Below, piece after piece: positions 6,801-11,982 of a stretch of 11,982 nt of DNA. Numbering within the stretch: the first letter of the stretch is position 1; each line of letters opens with the position of its first letter. The notes under the pieces were generated by a model that was not told the origin of the DNA, ran no database searches, and saw only the letters and a program-made list of their open reading frames with translations. Source of the stretch: an uncultured Clostridia bacterium (GTDB lineage Bacteria > Bacillota > Clostridia > Christensenellales > Aristaeellaceae); assembly GCA_946615785.1 (NCBI GenBank), contig CAMOIA010000018.1, positions 1 through 11,982 of the forward strand. Direction: 5' to 3'. Both the position numbers and the translations under genes were made by a program.

Positions 6801-9367
6801 TCATTTCCAACACCAGGAACCGCACAGGCAGCCTTGCGATCCGTGTGGTGAACGAAGGCGAGGCGGCCGGCCTTGACCGGGCCTATAGCGTATTCGTTTC
6901 CGTGCGCACAGCGGAAGGCGAAGCGCTGAACGGAACCTTTGGCGGATACAGCTTTACAAACGGCGAGACCGTCGTTACGCTTGTCAGCGGCGGCGAAACG
7001 GTGATTCCTTCCCTGCCCCTTGGCGCGGCCTTTACCGTGACCGAGCAGGACCTTGCGGACGCCGGTTTCGCGCCCGCCGCCTATGAAATCGGTTATCGTA
7101 CGGCCGAACGGGAGGGCGACATCGTTCCTGCCATTCCGAACCGTTTTGTCGCCGGAAACAGCGGCGCGGTAGAGGCGGACGGATGCGTCGTGACCGTGAC
7201 CAATACCATGGCCGGGCAGAAGCAGGCTTCGCTGAACCTGAACGCGCCATCGAGTGGCAACAGCTTCACCATTCAGGGCGAAAGCATCCTGGAAGGCAGG
7301 GAAGCCAAAGACGGCGAATTTGCCTTTACGCTGGTGGATGCAGACGGCAATGCCGTTGCGGAAACGGCAAACGTCGGCAATGCCTTTGCGTTCAGTCCGC
7401 TCACGTTTGCGCAGGCAGGCGAATACACCTACATCGTTTCTGAAAAAGCCGGAACGATGGGCGGCGTCGAATATGACGAGCGGGTGTACACGGTAAAAAT
7501 CACCGTGACAGCGGCGGAAGACGGCAAATTGCAATGCAAGGCTGCGTACACTGTAAACGGCAGTACGGCCGATGCGCTCGCTTTTGAAAGCCGCTATCTT
7601 GCGCATGGCGTTGCGAACCTGACCGGCTGGAACCATGTGACCGGCAGGGAAACGGATGCGGAGGCCTTCACGTATACGGTGAAGGAAGGCGACACCGTGG
7701 TCGCGACCGGACGGAGCGCCGCGGACGGCAGCATTGCCTTCTCAAGGATCGATTACGACCTTGCGAACATCGGCTCCCACGCATACACCGTCACGCAGGA
7801 TCCGCTGGAGCTTGCCGGTTACACGATGGACACGGGTGCGTACACCGTGACCGTGGACGTGCAGGACAACGGCGACGGCACCCTGCAGGCCTTTGTGACC
7901 GGCGACGGCGAAGACCTTGCGTTTGAAAACACGTACCTTGCGACAGCAAACCTGAGCATCACAGGCCGCAGAACCTTTGCGGACGAAGCTGAAGCAAAGG
8001 TTCTGCTTGGCACGGACGGCACCCTGCCTGCTGCCTCCTACACCCTTTATGAGGTGATTGACGGACAGGAGCAGGAAATCCTGACGGCCATGAGCAACCA
8101 GACCAGCGGCTCCATCCGCTTTACCGCGATTGCCTATACGCAGGAAGACGTCGGCAGCCATACCTACGTTCTGCGTGAGCGCGACGGCGGAAACGACATG
8201 GTCGCTTACGACGAGCGTGAATATGTGATTCAGGTGCTGGTTGAGGATCAGGGCGACGGCACGCTGACAGTGAAGAAGGAAATCACCCTGAACGGCGAAA
8301 AGACGGACGAGATCCTCTTTGCAGACCAGGTGAACCACACCTGCCTGACGATTCAGAAGTGGGTGACGGGTGAAACGACGACACAGACGTTCCGGTTCAC
8401 CGTGATCCTGCGGGTGGACGGCGAAGAGCTGACCGGCACTTATACCTACCGCGGCTCCCGCACGGGCAAAATTCAGAGCGGCGGAACGATCGAGCTGGCG
8501 AGCGGAGACAATATTACGATTGAAAACCTGCCTGAAGGCGTGCATTATCGCGTCGTTGAGGAAGAGTGCCCGCGCTACCGCGTCATTGTGAACGGACAGG
8601 ACACCATGACCGCCGAGGGCGAGGCCAGCGGCGAAGAGGGCGAACTGCTCGAATTCACCAGCAGCCTGATCGCGACGACCTTCACGGTTTACAAGCAGTG
8701 GGTCGGCGTGCAGGGCGGCAAGATCCGCCTGATCATGTATTCCGACGGTGTGGAAATGGTGCCGCAGCCCACGGTTAACTGGTCCGGCAACAGCAACACC
8801 TATACCGTGGACGGTCTGCCCAAGTACACCTATGGCGGACGCCGGATCATCTACACGGCAAAAGAAGCGTACATGAGCGGTTACATGACTGATTACAGGA
8901 ACCTTGAAGGGCTGTACGCGGACTGCGCTTATGACGGCTGCACCATCGTGAACACCGCCGTGAAGCAGATGCGCGTGAAAGGCGTCTTCACCGGCGTTGC
9001 CGAGGGCGAGAAACTGCCCGCCATCGGCCTGACGATTTTCCGCGCGAACGGCACGGAGCTCAAGCACATCGAAGTGTCGCCTGACCGGAAGGGCTGGCTG
9101 AACATCTACAACCTGCCGCTTGGCTACGACTATTATGTGGTGGCGGATCAGATGGACGGCTACCGTACGAGCTACAAGAACGCGGAGGACGGCGCGCACG
9201 CCGAGGAAACCGACAAGGTCTGGGAAAACGGCACCATTACCAATCACCGTATCGCAAAGACCGGTGATACCAGGCCGGTTGAGGTTTGGATCTTCGTGCT
9301 CGTCGCGAGCCTGATCGGTATGATCGCGCTCTACGTGACCGGCAAGAAAAAAGCGATGAACCGCTGA
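3875..9367 (+). CDS. Giant secreted surface protein with pilin (FctA/Spy0128-like) and Cna-B-like repeat domains
   Basis: An 1830-residue predicted adhesin or stalk protein. The signal peptide is residues 1-~28 (MKKR, hydrophobic core, AALG). Residues ~45-340 form a head-like region (LPENATVYLDAD, 194-205) resembling N-termini of other Clostridia Cna-B adhesins. About twelve beta domains follow: FctA-like at ~340-455, 455-590, 1118-1243, 1243-1355 and 1356-1487; Spy0128 C-domain (DUF7601)-like at ~591-717, 718-828, 828-983, 984-1112 and 1488-1598; Cna-B-like at ~1600-1695 and 1697-1790. The tail has IAKTG (1793-1797), a membrane helix (~1802-1822) and basic KKKAMNR, a sorting-signal layout with an atypical motif. 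Complete Lys/Glu/Asn isopeptide sets are seen only as Lys349/Glu399/Asn453, Lys599/Glu668/Asn716 and Lys1607/Glu1664/Asn1693. The start at 3875 is chosen because AGAGGTG precedes it and the signal peptide follows directly; the frame stays open upstream to 3653 without such support. Ligand unknown. No sortase or partner pilin is in the window. Confidence 0.88.
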   Translation: MKKRLMRAALWTILLVMSSLCLAPAALGEASPGSGLGVSYDADYRSILGPGLNYAITAETLSHTVPLGANFAAGRYTVSGEALEAGSYNPNEQAGQIVIAEADKTEASVVRVANLPTNALLYVDEDALSDGLQVEDENNAAVVVPWNGTALKEATVAPVLSYMKQASALLDQPQNVRIITGEAEDTLVVDLLSLPENATVYLDADAYLPWLSRDLGTLILKRDTQTAVFNFRSAEPVSLGAFRCLVRQGMDGAEIIDTVWPEENGEEKCALLDSIARSVVFNFIAPQEVRAANVAGMMLLPLPESRIEVTGACCGWIESCGAVSVTAGGFYNVYADQASFDTAVLYAQKTVDGVWPKMDERFWFALSGDAQGLYENDGAAVLFYAAGLKEGTNEYTIRESEKADGNDYLFGLDEKVFTARVTGVAVEGKDVIVPGIPAYTDGETAALAPAFDNARKTVSVSLEAVNLVDGTEFPGRDINGHEIVFTLILDEEADNDASGYVWPEITERAKSVGNGETAVFGEIAFKKPGVYRFGITQALIRDEDQVPGLTRSTQKVIATVTVTEEAGELTAAVAYEGGEGEKGNTFINTYGLGGFSLTKAISGNAADKNAKYRFTVTLLGDGAEKVNTDSFNEGEIAFTNGVAEFEIGDGETYTATRLPAGMVYVITEEAANKDGYKTMITAENGVVDNKAGTVTGVILPTVIGNVDEKNAVTYMNRKQEYGSLTVYAETLGNDADPEKEFTITVELTGEGHETIFGAHGEMVFRAGTAMFTLKNGESITSVGLPYGMPFKVKQENENSDGYVTYYTGETGKIDSKKPAECTVTNIRDLFGGLLIKAERLGNDALRKSWFAVKITLNGPGAETVSGILGDVEFVDGVSYGPKEGRNLDPDYTRTVTDASGNAVRVIPDGYVKVYADVPLIIRGLPSGIGYTVEQDDYSAVYDSVTYTGKEGTIAGYVYTAEVETIAETDPEITTCVISNTRNRTGSLAIRVVNEGEAAGLDRAYSVFVSVRTAEGEALNGTFGGYSFTNGETVVTLVSGGETVIPSLPLGAAFTVTEQDLADAGFAPAAYEIGYRTAEREGDIVPAIPNRFVAGNSGAVEADGCVVTVTNTMAGQKQASLNLNAPSSGNSFTIQGESILEGREAKDGEFAFTLVDADGNAVAETANVGNAFAFSPLTFAQAGEYTYIVSEKAGTMGGVEYDERVYTVKITVTAAEDGKLQCKAAYTVNGSTADALAFESRYLAHGVANLTGWNHVTGRETDAEAFTYTVKEGDTVVATGRSAADGSIAFSRIDYDLANIGSHAYTVTQDPLELAGYTMDTGAYTVTVDVQDNGDGTLQAFVTGDGEDLAFENTYLATANLSITGRRTFADEAEAKVLLGTDGTLPAASYTLYEVIDGQEQEILTAMSNQTSGSIRFTAIAYTQEDVGSHTYVLRERDGGNDMVAYDEREYVIQVLVEDQGDGTLTVKKEITLNGEKTDEILFADQVNHTCLTIQKWVTGETTTQTFRFTVILRVDGEELTGTYTYRGSRTGKIQSGGTIELASGDNITIENLPEGVHYRVVEEECPRYRVIVNGQDTMTAEGEASGEEGELLEFTSSLIATTFTVYKQWVGVQGGKIRLIMYSDGVEMVPQPTVNWSGNSNTYTVDGLPKYTYGGRRIIYTAKEAYMSGYMTDYRNLEGLYADCAYDGCTIVNTAVKQMRVKGVFTGVAEGEKLPAIGLTIFRANGTELKHIEVSPDRKGWLNIYNLPLGYDYYVVADQMDGYRTSYKNAEDGAHAEETDKVWENGTITNHRIAKTGDTRPVEVWIFVLVASLIGMIALYVTGKKKAMNR

Positions 9368-9392
9368 GACCATTATTTATAAGCATTTTTTG

Positions 9393-9421
9393 ACACCGGA
9401 GACGCTGCGCTCCGGTGTTTT
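9393..9421 (+). terminator. Rho-independent terminator after the surface-protein gene
   Basis: ACACCGGAG (9393-9401) pairs perfectly with CTCCGGTGT (9410-9418) around an 8-nt loop, and a short T run follows (9418-9421). It lies 25 bp after the stop and should separate the large gene from the epimerase-like gene. Confidence 0.8.
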
Positions 9422-9452
9422 CACAAAAAGGAATCCATGAGGAGGCAAACGC

Positions 9453-10472
9453 ATGAAAGCTTTAATGGTCGGCGGAACCGGACAGATCAGCATGGCCATT
9501 ACCCGTAAACTCGTAAAAGACGGCTGGGAGGTATATCTTCTTAATCGCGGAAACCGCAAAAACGAGCTTCCTGAGGGCGTACACAGCCTGATAGCCGATA
9601 TCGCGGACGAAGGTGCGGTTCTTTCCGCAATAGAGGGCATGCGCTTTGACTGCGTAGCGGAGTTCATCGGGTTTACCGTGAACCATGTCGAGCGGGATTA
9701 CCGCCTTTTCAACGGGCGCTGCGGGCAGTACCTGTATATCAGTTCTGCGTCGGCGTATCACAAGCCTGTGCGCGATTACAGGATTACAGAAGGCACGGCG
9801 CTGGCCAATCCCTACTGGCAGTATTCCCGGGACAAGATCGCCTGCGAGGACTTCCTGATGGAAAAATACCGCACGGAAGGTTTTCCCGTTACCATTGTGC
9901 GTCCGTCGCATACATACGATGAGCGCAACCTGCCCCTCGGCGTTCACGGCGCGAAAGGGCCGTGGCAGGTGATCAAACGGATGCTGGACGGCAAGCCCGT
10001 GATCATTCAGGGCGACGGAACCAGTCTCTGGACGCTGACCTTCAACACGGACTTTGCCGTTGGGTTTACAGGGCTCATGGGAAACCGCCATGCCATCGGT
10101 GAGGCCTTCCAGATCACGTCGGACGAAACGCTGACCTGGAACCAGATCTACGAGACCATTGCGGATGCCCTGCAGGTGCCGCTGAAGGCGTACCATGTTT
10201 CCTCGGATTTCCTTGCGGACGTCGGCGGGCAGTATGATTACCGCGGTTCTTTGATCGGGGACAAATCCAATTCCGTTGTGTTTGAAAACACCAAGCTCAA
10301 GCAGATTGTACCGAAGATGACGACCTGCGTTCCCTTCCACGAGGGTGCGAGGCGGTCGCTTGCGTATCTGCTTTCGCATCTGGAATGCCAGGTGGAAGAT
10401 CCGGAATTCGACGCTTTCTGCGACCGCGTGATCGGCGCGCTTGAGGAAGCAAAGAAGAAAGTGCTTGGCTGA
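9453..10472 (+). CDS. NAD-dependent epimerase/dehydratase-like extended SDR protein
   Basis: A 339-residue Rossmann-fold protein. The N-terminus MKALMVGGTGQIS gives the nucleotide-binding glycine motif (Gly7, Gly8, Gly10), and NRGNR closes the second strand as in extended SDRs. ISSASAYHKP supplies the active-site Ser region, and Tyr124-x3-Lys128 (YSRDK) is the catalytic pair. VTIVRPSHTYD is the usual downstream substrate-site strand. Proteins of this kind act on nucleotide sugars, but the substrate cannot be read from sequence. The atypical SDR/CSP41-like branch is possible because of the GGTGQIS and YLLNRGNR wording. GGAGG at 9441-9445 lies 7 nt before the ATG. The gene is isolated by the upstream terminator, with no clear promoter of its own seen in the short gap, and is followed by the GtrA gene 117 bp later. 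Confidence 0.85.
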   Translation: MKALMVGGTGQISMAITRKLVKDGWEVYLLNRGNRKNELPEGVHSLIADIADEGAVLSAIEGMRFDCVAEFIGFTVNHVERDYRLFNGRCGQYLYISSASAYHKPVRDYRITEGTALANPYWQYSRDKIACEDFLMEKYRTEGFPVTIVRPSHTYDERNLPLGVHGAKGPWQVIKRMLDGKPVIIQGDGTSLWTLTFNTDFAVGFTGLMGNRHAIGEAFQITSDETLTWNQIYETIADALQVPLKAYHVSSDFLADVGGQYDYRGSLIGDKSNSVVFENTKLKQIVPKMTTCVPFHEGARRSLAYLLSHLECQVEDPEFDAFCDRVIGALEEAKKKVLG

Positions 10473-10511
10473 GTGAAGAGACCCTGGCGAACCACCGGGA
10501 AAGTGCTTCAC
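10473..10511 (+). other. Stem-loop after the epimerase-like gene
   Basis: GTGAAG (10473-10478), starting right after the stop codon, is the exact reverse complement of CTTCAC (10506-10511). An inner CCTGG...CCACCGGG segment can add pairs. No T run follows, so a classical terminator is unlikely; it may be an mRNA-stability or attenuation element before gtrA. The remaining gap to 10573 shows nothing else recognisable. Confidence 0.3.
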
Positions 10512-10589
10512 AGCCGGCATCCGTTTTAGCGGCCTATTCACATCCCGGTGTTTGACGGAAACATAACGCGCACAAAGGAGAACCCGTAC

Positions 10590-11039
10590 ATGGCGGAAGA
10601 AACACAGGCAAAGAAAAACATCTGGCAGGCAGTGAAGTTCACGCTCTTTTCTGTCTCGGCAGGCATCATCCAGATCCTTTCCTTTACGCTCTTTAAGGAA
10701 GCCTTCGGCTGGAGCTACCCCTGGAGCTATGGGGTGTCGCTGGTTCTGAGTGTACTTTGGAATTTCACGTTCAACCGGCGGTACACCTTCCGCAGCGATG
10801 CGAACGTACCGCTGGCGATGGCAAAGGTCGCGGCCTACTATGCCCTGTTTACGCCGCTGAGCATTTATGGCGGAAACGCGCTGGTCGCGGCGGGATGGAA
10901 TGAATACCTGGTAGAGGCCCTGTCCATGCTGGTGAATTTTGTAACCGAGTTCTGCTTTCAGCGGTTTGTCGTATACCGCGGAAAAATCGACACCAACGAC
11001 GTGGCGGCGCGCGCAAAGCAGCGCGAACAGGGCAGATGA
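10590..11039 (+). CDS. GtrA family four-helix membrane protein
   Basis: A 149-residue integral membrane protein with four hydrophobic segments at about 14-35, 45-60, 78-100 and 106-126. The NFTFNRRYTF segment (58-67) at the end of helix 2 and the matching NFVTEFCFQRFVVY segment (116-129) at the end of helix 4 are the GtrA signature. GtrA-like proteins are thought to move lipid-linked sugars (undecaprenyl-phosphate-glucose type) across the membrane for envelope glycan modification. The start is the ATG at 10590 because AAAGGAG (10574-10580) lies 9 nt upstream; a GTG at 10548 would add 14 unsupported residues. The C-terminal ~20 residues are charged and probably cytoplasmic. The SDR gene just upstream could supply or modify a nucleotide sugar, but that link is inference. 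No glycosyltransferase partner is in the window. Confidence 0.87.
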   Translation: MAEETQAKKNIWQAVKFTLFSVSAGIIQILSFTLFKEAFGWSYPWSYGVSLVLSVLWNFTFNRRYTFRSDANVPLAMAKVAAYYALFTPLSIYGGNALVAAGWNEYLVEALSMLVNFVTEFCFQRFVVYRGKIDTNDVAARAKQREQGR

Positions 11040-11090
11040 CCGCAGGCAATGCTACCGCTTTCCTAATTTGGAGGAGAGTTGTTGTGTAGC

Positions 11091-11118
11091 TTGACAATTA
11101 TTGGAAATCTGGTATACT
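11091..11118 (+). promoter_or_regulatory. Strong sigma-A-type promoter of the HU gene
   Basis: A perfect TTGACA (11091-11096) and TATACT (11113-11118, five of six) are separated by 16 bp. A start near 11125 would leave a leader of about 53 nt. This is the best promoter in the window and fits the high expression expected for HU. Confidence 0.85.
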
Positions 11119-11177
11119 GAAATTTGCTCAACTCAGGGCGAAACTGTGCCCATACACATGTAAGGAGGAACTTGCAG

Positions 11178-11453
11178 ATGAACAAGACAGAACTTATCGC
11201 CGCGCTTGCCAACAAGACCGGCGCTTCAAGGAAAGACAGTGAAATGTTTATGAATGCCTTCGTAGAGCTGGTGAAGGATACCCTGTGCAGCGGTGAAAAA
11301 GTGCAGCTGGTGGGCCTTGGCACCTTTGAGCGCAAGGATCGCGCGGCCCGCGTGGCCCGCAATCCCCGCACCGGCGAACAGGTTGAAATTCCCGAGAGCA
11401 AAGGCGTGGCCTTCAAGGCCGGCAAGGCCCTTAAGGACGCCGTGAACGAATAA
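11178..11453 (+). CDS. hup: HU family DNA-binding protein
   Basis: A 91-residue histone-like protein of normal HU length that dimerises and bends DNA in the nucleoid. The start MNKTELIAALANKTGASRKD is the HU helix region. VGLGTFERKDRAAR (45-58) matches the GFGTF...RAAR block, with Leu at 47 where Phe is usual. RNPRTGEQVEIP (61-72) is the DNA-intercalating arm with its conserved Asn-Pro. VAFKAGKALKDAV ends the fold. AAGGAGG at 11162-11168 lies 9 nt before the ATG. It has its own promoter and terminator. HU followed by rqcP is a common arrangement in Clostridia and Bacilli. Confidence 0.96.
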   Translation: MNKTELIAALANKTGASRKDSEMFMNAFVELVKDTLCSGEKVQLVGLGTFERKDRAARVARNPRTGEQVEIPESKGVAFKAGKALKDAVNE

Positions 11454-11464
11454 ACTGCAGTGCG

Positions 11465-11500
11465 GCAGGCGTGCCCTTTTGCGGACATGCCTGCTTTTTT
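11465..11500 (+). terminator. Rho-independent terminator after HU
   Basis: GCAGGCGTG (11465-11473) pairs with CATGCCTGC (11486-11494) with one G-T wobble, and six T residues follow (11495-11500). It lies between HU and rqcP, so rqcP is probably expressed by partial read-through; no separate promoter is evident in the short gap. Confidence 0.82.
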
Positions 11501-11522
11501 CATATTCAAAGAAGGAGAAGAT

Positions 11523-11801
11523 ATGAGGCTCGATAAATATTTGAAAGTATCCCGCATTATCAAACGCCGAACGGTGGCAAAGGAAGCCTGCGACGGCGGG
11601 CGCGTTTCCATTAACGCAAAAGTGGCCCGTGCCGGGGCGGAGGTGAAAACAGGCGACGTGCTGGAAATCCGCTTTGGCACCCGCGTTGGCCGATACGAGG
11701 TGACGGAAGTAAAAGAAGTGGTGCGGAAGGAAGACGCAGCGGCCATGTACCGCGTGCTGTCCGAAGACGCCGAAACCGCAAGGGAGCGCGGCGAAGAGTA
11801 A
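11523..11801 (+). CDS. rqcP: RqcP, S4-domain RNA-binding ribosome quality control factor (YabO/Hsp15-like)
   Basis: A 92-residue S4 protein. MRLDKYLKVSRIIKRRTVAKE at the start, GRVSINAKVA (26-35) and VKTGDVLEIRFG (41-52) are the S4 fold and closely follow B. subtilis RqcP (YabO). RqcP binds the stalled 50S subunit and helps RqcH add poly-alanine tails to incomplete chains. The start is the ATG at 11523, 5 nt after AAGGAG (11512-11517); an in-frame GTG at 11460 would begin inside the terminator region and is rejected. The gene follows HU as expected. In many relatives yabP and yabQ come next, but here at least 181 bp without a recognisable gene follow. Confidence 0.94.
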   Translation: MRLDKYLKVSRIIKRRTVAKEACDGGRVSINAKVARAGAEVKTGDVLEIRFGTRVGRYEVTEVKEVVRKEDAAAMYRVLSEDAETARERGEE

Positions 11802-11848
11802 CGCGTCAAGAGCAGCGCTTTGTACCTGCTGACGCCAGGAGAACGCCC

Positions 11849-11923
11849 GGGGGCCTCTGCGGCCCCCAGACCCCTGCACCAGGAGACCTATCTCCTGGAC
11901 CTCACTGTTGCGGTGCAGGTTTT
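11849..11923 (+). repeat. Intergenic palindrome cluster downstream of rqcP
   Basis: Three nested or adjacent stems lie here. GGGGGCC (11849-11855) pairs with GGCCCCC (11861-11867). CCAGGAGA (11879-11886) pairs perfectly with TCTCCTGG (11891-11898) around CCTA. CCTGCACC (11873-11880) pairs with GGTGCAGG (11912-11919), enclosing the previous stem and followed by TTTT (11920-11923). CCAGGAGA also occurs at 11835-11842, a direct repeat that could compete for the same arm. The outer stem plus T run may terminate rqcP transcripts. The layout resembles intergenic repetitive elements of GC-rich Clostridia, but copy number cannot be seen from one window. The remaining 11924-11982 shows no recognisable feature. 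Confidence 0.5.
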
Positions 11924-11982
11924 CGCAGGAAAGCGGGCGGGTTTAAATCCGCTGCGTTGGGGGAACGGCTGGGGCTCCGCGC

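Noticed and set aside
4532..7636. A 1034-codon open frame antisense to the surface-protein gene
   Set aside because: It mirrors a GC-rich coding strand with few complementary stop triplets. The translation is low-complexity in Val/His/Arg/Phe with no recognisable domain or ribosome site, while the sense strand has a signal peptide, repeats and an anchor.
7742..9373. A 543-codon antisense open frame under the 3' half of the same gene
   Set aside because: Same reasoning: a shadow of the sense gene, crossing its stop codon and lacking any family motif.
11075..11118. Mini-ORF (TTG start after GGAGGAGAG) running through the HU promoter
   Set aside because: It is only about 13 codons long and coincides with the promoter boxes; most likely a chance purine-rich stretch.
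11932..11953. tRNA T-arm-like GCGGGTTTAAATCCGC
   Set aside because: No matching acceptor, D-arm or anticodon arm could be arranged around it, and the stem is only four pairs.
11820..11982. Frame open from a TTG to the window end, in the same frame as rqcP after its stop
   Set aside because: No ribosome site, the segment is dominated by palindromes, and about 60 stop-free codons are not surprising in GC-rich DNA.

Overview
The window looks like a chromosomal segment of a GC-rich member of the Bacillota, probably class Clostridia. This rests on a RecD2-type helicase without RecBC, an HU gene followed by an RqcP-type S4 gene, strong Shine-Dalgarno sites (AGGAGG and variants), and a giant Gram-positive surface protein with Cna-B/pilin-type domains and a C-terminal sorting-signal-like tail. 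The lineage is an inference; no rRNA or tRNA gene is visible.

Layout, left to right. Bases 1-51 are the last codons of an unrecognised upstream gene. recD2 (98-2341) overlaps comF (2341-3105) by one base, a translationally coupled DNA-metabolism pair. msrA (3575-3093, minus strand) converges on comF, and the two genes overlap by 13 bp. An AT-rich divergent control region of about 300 bp (3576-3874) carries a promoter in each direction, an operator-like palindrome with a direct-repeat partner, a pair of inverted C/G tracts around the forward promoter, and two hairpins next to a Shine-Dalgarno site. It feeds a secreted, membrane- or wall-anchored protein of 1830 residues (3875-9367), made of a head-like region and about twelve immunoglobulin-like pilin/Cna-B domains and closed by a clear terminator. 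Then come an extended SDR sugar-nucleotide-epimerase-like protein (9453-10472) and a GtrA-family membrane protein (10590-11039). Last are HU (11178-11453), with its own strong sigma-A-type promoter and terminator, and rqcP (11523-11801). The final 180 bp is a cluster of palindromes with no recognisable gene.

How the genes relate: RecD2/ComF serve DNA handling, MsrA repairs oxidised methionine, HU and RqcP are housekeeping nucleoid and ribosome-quality-control proteins, and the SDR/GtrA pair could act in envelope glycan metabolism. The most unusual object is the giant surface protein. By hand alignment with the Spy0128 pilin, only three of its twelve repeat domains keep the complete Lys/Glu/Asn set needed for a self-formed isopeptide bond, and its sorting motif reads IAKTG rather than LPxTG. 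I see no CRISPR array, insertion sequence, sortase or phage gene.
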